From Synchiropus splendidus (Eukaryota > Chordata > Actinopteri > Syngnathiformes > Callionymidae), in assembly GCF_027744825.2 (NCBI RefSeq), contig NC_071349.1, positions 20,872,501 through 20,936,500 of the forward strand: a stretch of DNA of 64,000 nt. Reading direction: 5' to 3'. Positions 59,001 to 64,000 of this stretch are shown here, piece by piece. Made by a program: the position numbers and the translations under genes. Each line of letters opens with the position of its first letter. The stretch's first letter is position 1. The notes beneath the pieces are model-generated. The model saw nothing but the letters and a program-made list of their open reading frames with translations. It ran no database searches and was not told where the DNA came from.

Positions 59001-61009
59001 AGAGTCATGGCACGGCTCTGTGACGATTCTGCTGTCTACGTGTATTATTATCTTTACGATGAAATGTATTCTCTCCAGTATTGTCATTGTGATTGGTTCT
59101 ATTTATCCGCCGTGCACCATAGAAGCCGATCCGCTGGGTAGATGATGAAGAAAGTAGTCATTTGGATCAGACCTGTATTAGTGTTTCAACTTGTTGATGT
59201 GTGTCTTGACGGAAATGTATCTATCCTTTCAGACTGTAAAGTGCGCTACAGGAACAACGATCTGTGGCGTACCTGCAGCTACTGCTCGAGTGTCAGCCAG
59301 AAGATGCTGCACAGCCACTATGGAGGCAAGGTGGAGGAGTTCTGTAGACCCAACTGCATGTCCCAGTTCACTGTGCTCTATTATGGGGTAAGGCCTCTAG
59401 ACTCTGTGCTGCCTTTGAACCAACTGTGGTTTTCTGTCTCTGTGATGGTGCCTGCTGCCTTTTGGCCAGCAGTAGGTTAACCTGATTTATTCTTCCACCC
59501 CCCCCTCCTCAGATGGGTCGGTGTGACAGCTGCAGGAAACAGGGCTACCAGTCTGAGAAGCTTCAGTGTTTGGGTTCAGTCCGTAACTTCTGCAACATCA
59601 CCTGCCTGCTGCATTACTGCAACATGTACTTTGAGAAAAACCACCGCGGGACCAGTCATGGCACTGGAACAGCACCGCACAACACTCACGGTAAAGAGCG
59701 TTACCATTTAAGGTGCAATTGTCTGAAATGTGAATTCTCAACCTTCTTCTCCAAGTAGCTCCGACTCAACCCAACGACTCTTCGAAGATGAACCCTGTCA
59801 TCGCAGATGTCGTGTCACTGGCTAACGGCTCTGCCACTCAACCCAACGCTACAACAGATGCTGCTTTAACTGGTTGGTGTGCACTTGTGGCCAACTTTCT
59901 TTAGATTCGAATGATCAATGACAGCATCATGAGGAGCCGGGTGAATACACTTGACTTAGGAAAGCAGCAAATGGCCGGGGTGTGGATTATTTTCCATTTC
60001 AGATTGTTCTTCCAACGCAGGCCGTTTACCTACATGAGCTTTCTGAGTCATGAGCAAGTCTTCTTGGCAGGTAAAGCTCATGTTCTCCTCTTGCAGGCTC
60101 CATCCCATCCTCCACTTCTGAAGGAAAGAGCCTGGACCATGTATGTGTGGCTTTTGTTTTCTCCTCACAAGCATGTTGTTCTGTGCCAGTTGACAGCTGC
60201 AACTTTCTAAAAATGTATGCAACTGCCTTTCTATCTGTAGGCCAGTACTCAGACTGACGCCATGCGCTCGTCTGTGCCGCGGCGGAGACAGATGAAAAAC
60301 AAATCAGTCCTCTGCCGACCTTTTACCTTGGACCAAGAAAGTATGTGCCAATTCCCCACAACGTCCACAGATTCTCCAGGTAAATGGTTCAACTGACTGT
60401 TCAATGTGAATGCATTACGTTTAAAACGTTTTATAGTGCTGCACTATCTCTTCATTTTCGCTCGCAACAAGAAAACTCATTGTGGTTTGATTCCGAGCAA
60501 TTCCCTTCAATGGATCATCGTGCTCGGATCTGATGGATCCTTTTCTGTGAAATGATATTGTTTGCAAACTCCCTCACTTTGTCTCCACCTCTAGCATACA
60601 TCAGAGCCGTGGCGTGACCAACACTGCACAGTAAAGCTTCACTGTTGGCGTCATAGCTCTTGCTCCTCCCTGTCTGCTCTCGCTTCTTCATTTTCCTCCA
60701 GTGTTGCTCCATTCTGCTTTACGATCGGCCCCAAATGCTTATCACTCTCTTGTCTACAACCTTCTTGCCTCCGTCTCCTTCACACACATCTTGCTTTGAC
60801 TGACTCTTCTTTTTCTTCTCTTTGAGCTTATACCGTCTTTTCTCTTCAGCTGCTCCAGCACCTTCCCTCGAATCACAAATGCTATGGCATCTGGTGCTTG
60901 ACCACATCAGAGAACTGCCTGAGTGCTTTATTCTCGAACGATATTCATGACATCATAGCTCTGGTCAAATGTCAAAGTGCTTGACACGAGTCTAATCCCG
61001 TTGTGTCAT

Positions 61010-61049
<40 letters not shown>

Positions 61050-64000
61050 TACATGTTCATATGGTAAGACTGATCTTAATCAACTTATTCTATTACTGGT
61101 TCGTTTGTCGCTCACAACAAGCTGTTTGAATAATTGCACCAGCTTTGCAAGATAGGCCGTTACAACCGGAGCCACCATCTGCCGAGATGTCCATTTCTCC
61201 CCCGTCCTCGTGCAAACCTCAAGCGCTGACTGGCGTGCCCTCACGCTTAACTGGGCGCCATTTTCTGGGCAAGAGGGAGACGGACTCCAACTGCAAGGTC
61301 TGCTCACACCAGAAGAGAAAGAAGGTGGAGGAGGAAGAGATGGCCGAAGAAAGAAAGAAGCCCAAGACGGAGAGTGGCGGTCACTCTGAGCCTCTTGAGA
61401 GCCCGACGTTGTTTTACTGCAAAACCTGCTCTGGAGAGCCCAGCCTCTGCCCCGTGCCTTGTTTTGAACTGTACCACACCAGGCTCATCTATAAATCAGC
61501 CCCTGAACTGGAGGTGTAAGGTGAGTCGACGCAGCTTCCTGATTCCAAACCCAGGAAGAAGCTTTTTCCCACCTTTTTCTATTACCAGTAGGATCTTGAC
61601 ATATTGAGGGAAATGAAAGAAAGGAGGACCTTGATGGTGTTTTGCCATGCCAGTCAACATTTAGTAGGTTAATTAACAGTTTCCCGAACAAAGTGAGTCA
61701 TTTGTGAACAGTGCAGTGCCTTGCAGTTGTCCAAGGTCCCATAAAAAGGGCAACGCTATGTCCTGCCCCTATATAGAAGCGTGGTCTTTTTCCACATGCT
61801 GTCGTGCAACTCTGGTCCTATGCTTTTGCATTCATATCTGGTAATCGAGTAACGGGGACATAGAGACACTAGGTTTTACTTCCTAAAGTAATACTAGCCG
61901 TCTTACCGGTGGACTTGCATCCTCCAGTAGCTCGAGCCATGGACTCAGCCAGTACAGGAATCGGCGGTTGCATGAGCAATCCTCACTTCCTGTCAAGTGT
62001 GTGTGCTCTTGGCTCTTATCCTCGAGCGTCACTCCAAAACTACCACCAGATGACGCCCAATTCTCCGTCAGCAATGAACTGCAAGAAACTAAACTCAGCA
62101 CTGTGTCACAGTCACCTGAAACAATATTTAGTTACTGTGTTTATTGTAGATTCATTCTTCTAAAATCCACAAACATACGCTGTCGTTTCAATGCCATGTT
62201 CACAACATCTGATGTATGGAAACTGACCAAAGAGGACCATGTTTGTCACCCAAGTGTTTCTCTCCACAGAGAGGACTTTCAGCTCCTGTCCTGGACTGAG
62301 ATGCAACCCTTCTCCACTTCTCTGTGTCTTTGCTGTTCAGCTCAAGCCGTTGAAACAGGAGTTTCTCACCCGAATGTGTGTCACTTTAAATGACGAGTGT
62401 CATTCGAGCTATACTCTTATCTCCATTTCTGAGGTTTATTTAATGCTGCAATGCCTCCAGAGGGTAGCTCAAGTTTCCTTCCATTTCATGACAACATCAT
62501 GCCATAAGTTGTTTATTGTGTTCTTCCTGGTTTTATTTATTTGAAGTTAGTGCATTTTCACACCTACCAAAATATGATCAATAAATCCAATAAATGCCCA
62601 GAATATTTGTGAGTCGTTTTGTTTTCATCATTATTGAAATGCAATGTTGTAAATGTACTGGTGATGCTTCCGTGGGGGGGGCGCTACACGATTATATGTC
62701 CTGTTCAGGTCAATATATCAGCACAACCTCCTAAGTCCGCCCTCGTAAGCAGCAAACACTGAGTCTGGCCCATGGATCTTTTCAGTCCATTTACCTTCCT
62801 TGCTGTCAGTCTGTGTCCTCCGCTGGAGTGCAACAACACCAAAGAGAATGCAATGCTTTTGTAGCGAATTAAGCAGTGTGTTTTGTAAAAGCCGTATTGA
62901 GGTAACCACAGCCTCAGTTTTTTTCCGCCGCTTTGGTTCCCAGACTGATCATGTGACGCCAAATTTAATGTGCCCCGAGCAGCTGTGTCGGATGCGGATG
63001 ATTCTCCAGCCGCGGAAGGGAAAGTGAAGATGGTGATGGTGCCAATTCCAGTGCCGGTCTTTATTCCTGTGCCTGTGCAGATGTACTCCGAGTGCACACC
63101 TGTTCCCATGGCCATGCCTGTGCCAGTATGTATCACGCTGTGACTGACCCTAATGTTTCAGGCGAATAATCGATATGAATCTTGTTTGAAGGTCCCGGTG
63201 CCTGTTATGGTCCAACCCCCAATGAAAGTTGTTCAAGATGCTTGGGTTCAGATGGATTCAGTTGCAGGTAATCTCGTTTCGTCTCGTCAGGTGGTATCTT
63301 TTATATACGTATTCTTTCTTTCACCGACTAACTGGTTGCTCTTGAACTTGTCTTTCTGTGCAATTACTCATACATTTATTGATTCTGTTTGTTGTGAACA
63401 ATGGTTTTGTGTGGACAAGCCTTGTTTCTTTGCACTAAAATGGAATCGCTGCAGTTCTTGTGAATATTTGAACCCGTTACTAGTGTGTGAAAGTCGTCCT
63501 CTGTTTCCTAGAAGGCAGAAGCCTACCAGAAGAGGTCACTCTTCTCAAACCAACAAGTGAAGCAGTTGGGGGTGAAACGACTTCAGAGGGTGCAACAGAC
63601 TCAATCGTGGCCCAAGTCGAACCCTCTACCTCCAGTCACCTGCTACTGCCTTCTTCTCCGGTGATGGATCTAGAGTCTGACTTCCCAACTGGTGAGAGAG
63701 AACTGCACTGTTGCCTTTGTTAATGCCCAGCTCACTTGATGCGGTTCACGTGTTCTTCCAGCCCTTTTGACTCAGAGGTCCAGACTGAGAGGGATGAAGA
63801 GAACCAGAGGTGGTGGGGACGGTTCTTACCCTAGGAAACGGGTACTTCTCCAGACTTGTACAAGTACACGAGCCAGAGCAGAAGGTGATTTGTGTTCTTC
63901 TAGGGTCGTAAGAAAAAAGGCCTGGATCGCAGTGCCGTGGTGTCCTCAGAGAGCCCCGTACTGAACCAGCAGTACGGGCTCCATGCCTGGGTCCACTGGG
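47041..64000 (+). CDS. zmym4: ZMYM4, zinc finger MYM-type protein 4 (partial, continues past right edge)
   Basis: Nuclear protein with tandem MYM/FCS zinc fingers. Exons: 47041-47079, 52260-52764, 53164-53213, 53341-53481, 53550-53613, 55178-55395, 55466-55596, 55660-55891, 56032-56244, 57759-57909, 58002-58117, 58193-58525, 58593-58743, 59233-59387, 59513-59690, 59759-59872, 60097-60140, 60241-60379, 62983-63125, 63192-63267, 63512-63691, 63762-63841 and 63904-64000+. All phases join: 1151 aa plus 32 in the last, cut exon. Landmarks are MFDEVMGLG; IKDEPIDEGY, a sumoylation-type motif; GQTAFQRKGSTQLFCSTMCL; VHKLCSDACF; QYHLAMVDGTIRNFCSHDC; GGKVEEFCRPNCMSQFTVL; VPIPVPVFIPVPV; LESDFP. The last codons read GRKKKGLDRSAVV and reach the start of the C-terminal domain shared with ZMYM2/3/QRICH1. 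Exon 1 MADSEEFRRKRWM resembles the human start. Confidence 0.93.
47227..47266. repeat. perfect 40-bp palindrome
   Basis: The 40 bases equal their own reverse complement. The outer part is CTGCTCCACAGCAG and the centre is CTAGCTAGCTAG. It lies 150 bp into ZMYM4 intron 1. Confidence 0.95.
47884..48952. mobile_element. non-autonomous hAT-like element
   Basis: Ends are TAGGGATGGGCGATA and, inverted, TAGGGATGGGCGACA, with 8-bp flanks CTTCTGAA and CTTGTCAA that agree at 6 of 8 positions (degenerate target duplication). The interior of about 1 kb has no transposase and includes a GACA microsatellite at about 48620-48646. Terminal sequence and 8-bp duplication are typical of hAT MITEs. Confidence 0.7.
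49545..50323 (+). CDS. THAP zinc-finger exon plus companion exon inside ZMYM4 intron 1
   Basis: Exon a (49545-50110) encodes a C2CH THAP DNA-binding domain: CCVPQC (Cys pair, about residues 25-29), FHKFP, LW (54), RVCSLHF (Cys72, His75) and the AVPLLF end motif, then an acidic linker. Exon b (50221-50323) adds GRPSHAEVSQINSTTHEIEQ and more. Exon a ends in phase 2 at ACAGG/GTGAGG, exon b begins in phase 2 and ends in phase 0 at ATG/GTAAAT, and the next acceptor on this strand with phase 0 is ZMYM4 exon 2 (52260). The pair can therefore act as an alternative 5' end giving a THAP-ZMYM4 protein with 223 extra residues. THAP domains are also carried by P-element-type transposases, so transposon origin is possible. 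An independent THAP gene ending elsewhere is the alternative. Confidence 0.75.
51025..51439. repeat. 0.4 kb dispersed repeat, copy 1
   Basis: Almost identical to 54047-54467 in the same orientation, with only a few substitutions and a short T/C-run difference near the left end. It carries the same 73-codon minus-strand open frame (51075-51296), which resembles no known family. It lies in ZMYM4 intron 1. Confidence 0.95.
51440..52259. other. ZMYM4 intron 1, distal part
   Basis: AT-rich non-coding sequence between the repeat and ZMYM4 exon 2. Nothing recognised. Confidence 0.5.
54047..54467. repeat. 0.4 kb dispersed repeat, copy 2
   Basis: Partner of 51025-51439 in direct orientation, 3.0 kb away. 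It contains the identical 73-codon minus-strand frame (54103-54324). It abuts a LINE relic on its right, so it may be part of, or a target of, that element. Confidence 0.95.
54480..55065 (-). mobile_element. LINE reverse-transcriptase relic
   Basis: The minus strand reads as broken reverse transcriptase of a fish non-LTR retrotransposon: FNSAFNTV near 54915-54940, TNDSTSNVPDVKLQKVADT then IVMGLIQDGDK near 54660-54735, and VVDFRKHPTVLPPLT near 54545-54600. The catalytic FADD is degraded to VADT, and frameshifts and stops interrupt the frame. The copy is inactive, within the ZMYM4 intron before exon 55178. Confidence 0.75.
56539..57584. mobile_element. TA-flanked MITE (outer element, split by an insertion)
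   Basis: Ends are TACCGCATTTTCCGGACTAT and, inverted, TACCGTATTTCCTGGACTAT, bounded by TA as for Tc1/mariner-type targets. Internal words such as GGCCGCACCC and GCTTATAGTCC are those of a very common fish repeat. A second element at 56846-57491 is nested inside, leaving about 400 bp of the outer element. Confidence 0.75.
56846..57491. mobile_element. hAT-like MITE nested in the outer MITE
   Basis: Ends share AGGGATGCTCC in inverted orientation. Flanks GTAAAAAC (left) and GTAAAAAT (right) form an 8-bp target duplication with one mismatch. Length is 646 bp with no transposase. Confidence 0.75.
58118..58192 (+). other. 75-bp in-frame intron (or retained exon segment) of ZMYM4
   Basis: It starts GTAAGA and ends TTGGCAG, is exactly 25 codons long and contains no stop codon, so ZMYM4 stays open whether or not it is removed. 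Human ZMYM4 has an exon junction at the matching point, which favours removal. Confidence 0.6.
58744..59232. other. ZMYM4 intron between exons 58593-58743 and 59233-59387
   Basis: Non-coding; nothing recognised. Confidence 0.5.
60515..60907 (-). other. two adjacent lysine-rich open frames of unknown origin
   Basis: Minus-strand frames 60907-60719 and 60712-60515 follow one another almost without gap and are rich in Lys, Arg and Glu (KLKEKKKKSQSKQD; YDANSEALLCSVGHATALMY). This could be a fragment of a repeat or retrocopy. I do not recognise it. Confidence 0.25.
61017..61047. repeat. AT dinucleotide microsatellite
   Basis: About 15 AT units in a ZMYM4 intron. Confidence 0.9.
61145..61519 (+). 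mobile_element. piggyBac transposase C-terminal remnant
   Basis: An open frame of 125 codons ends in a Cys-rich domain typical of piggyBac transposase C-termini: LTGRHFL, CKVCSHQKRKK, FYCKTCSGEPSLCPVPCFEL and a following YH. The catalytic Asp-containing core upstream is missing, so it is a 3' remnant. It lies in the 2.6 kb ZMYM4 intron between exons 60241-60379 and 62983-63125. No clear TTAA-bounded ends were identified. Confidence 0.7.
61520..62982. other. ZMYM4 intron after the piggyBac remnant
   Basis: No recognisable exon is required here, since the flanking ZMYM4 exons join in phase 1. A short frame near 62340-62400 (LKPLKQEFLTRMCVTLND) follows an acceptor-like CAG but matches nothing I know. 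AATAAA words occur at about 62580-62600. Confidence 0.4.

Overview
The window is vertebrate nuclear DNA, almost certainly from a teleost fish with a compact genome. The genes are split by GT-AG introns, many only 70-200 bp long, and ten recognisable genes fit in 64 kb. CpG-rich promoters, vertebrate poly(A) signals, long CA/TG microsatellites and decayed fish-type transposons fill the rest. Most of the long open frames antisense to GC-rich exons are shadows. Exon boundaries below were set by eye from reading frame, splice signals and similarity to remembered vertebrate proteins; no search was run.

Left half (1-29000): SOBP (minus, 5 coding exons), PDSS2 (plus, 8 exons), BEND3 (plus, 3 exons) and MTRES1 (minus, 2 exons). 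This is the human 6q21 order MTRES1-BEND3-PDSS2-SOBP, so it is an ancient synteny block. SOBP and PDSS2 diverge from a shared 1.1 kb CpG-rich interval; BEND3 and MTRES1 converge tail to tail.

Middle (29900-45800): TMEM151B (minus, 2 exons); a short GRXCR1-like gene that lacks the glutaredoxin part (minus); UTP25, a ribosome-biogenesis factor (plus, 12 exons); an SLC7-family amino-acid transporter (plus, 6 coding exons) whose first intron carries two decayed copies of its own first exon; ADPRS/ARH3 ADP-ribosylhydrolase (minus, 6 exons); and a small unrecognised transcribed-looking unit (plus).

Right part (47041-64000, open at the right edge): ZMYM4, a multi-MYM/FCS zinc-finger protein (plus, 23 coding exons seen). 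Its long first intron contains a THAP zinc-finger exon and a companion exon whose splice phases fit the main ZMYM4 reading frame, suggesting an alternative THAP-ZMYM4 product. The ZMYM4 introns also hold most of the mobile DNA: a hAT-like MITE, a near-identical pair of 0.4 kb repeats, a LINE reverse-transcriptase relic, a nested pair of MITEs and a piggyBac C-terminal remnant.

The genes are mostly housekeeping or developmental and are not one pathway: ubiquinone synthesis (PDSS2), mitochondrial translation (MTRES1), ribosome assembly (UTP25), ADP-ribose removal (ADPRS), and chromatin or transcription (BEND3, SOBP, ZMYM4). The most notable unexplained structures are the THAP exons, an inverted repeat flanking SOBP exons 2-3, a perfect 25-bp hairpin in the MTRES1 intron, and a perfect 40-bp palindrome in the first ZMYM4 intron.
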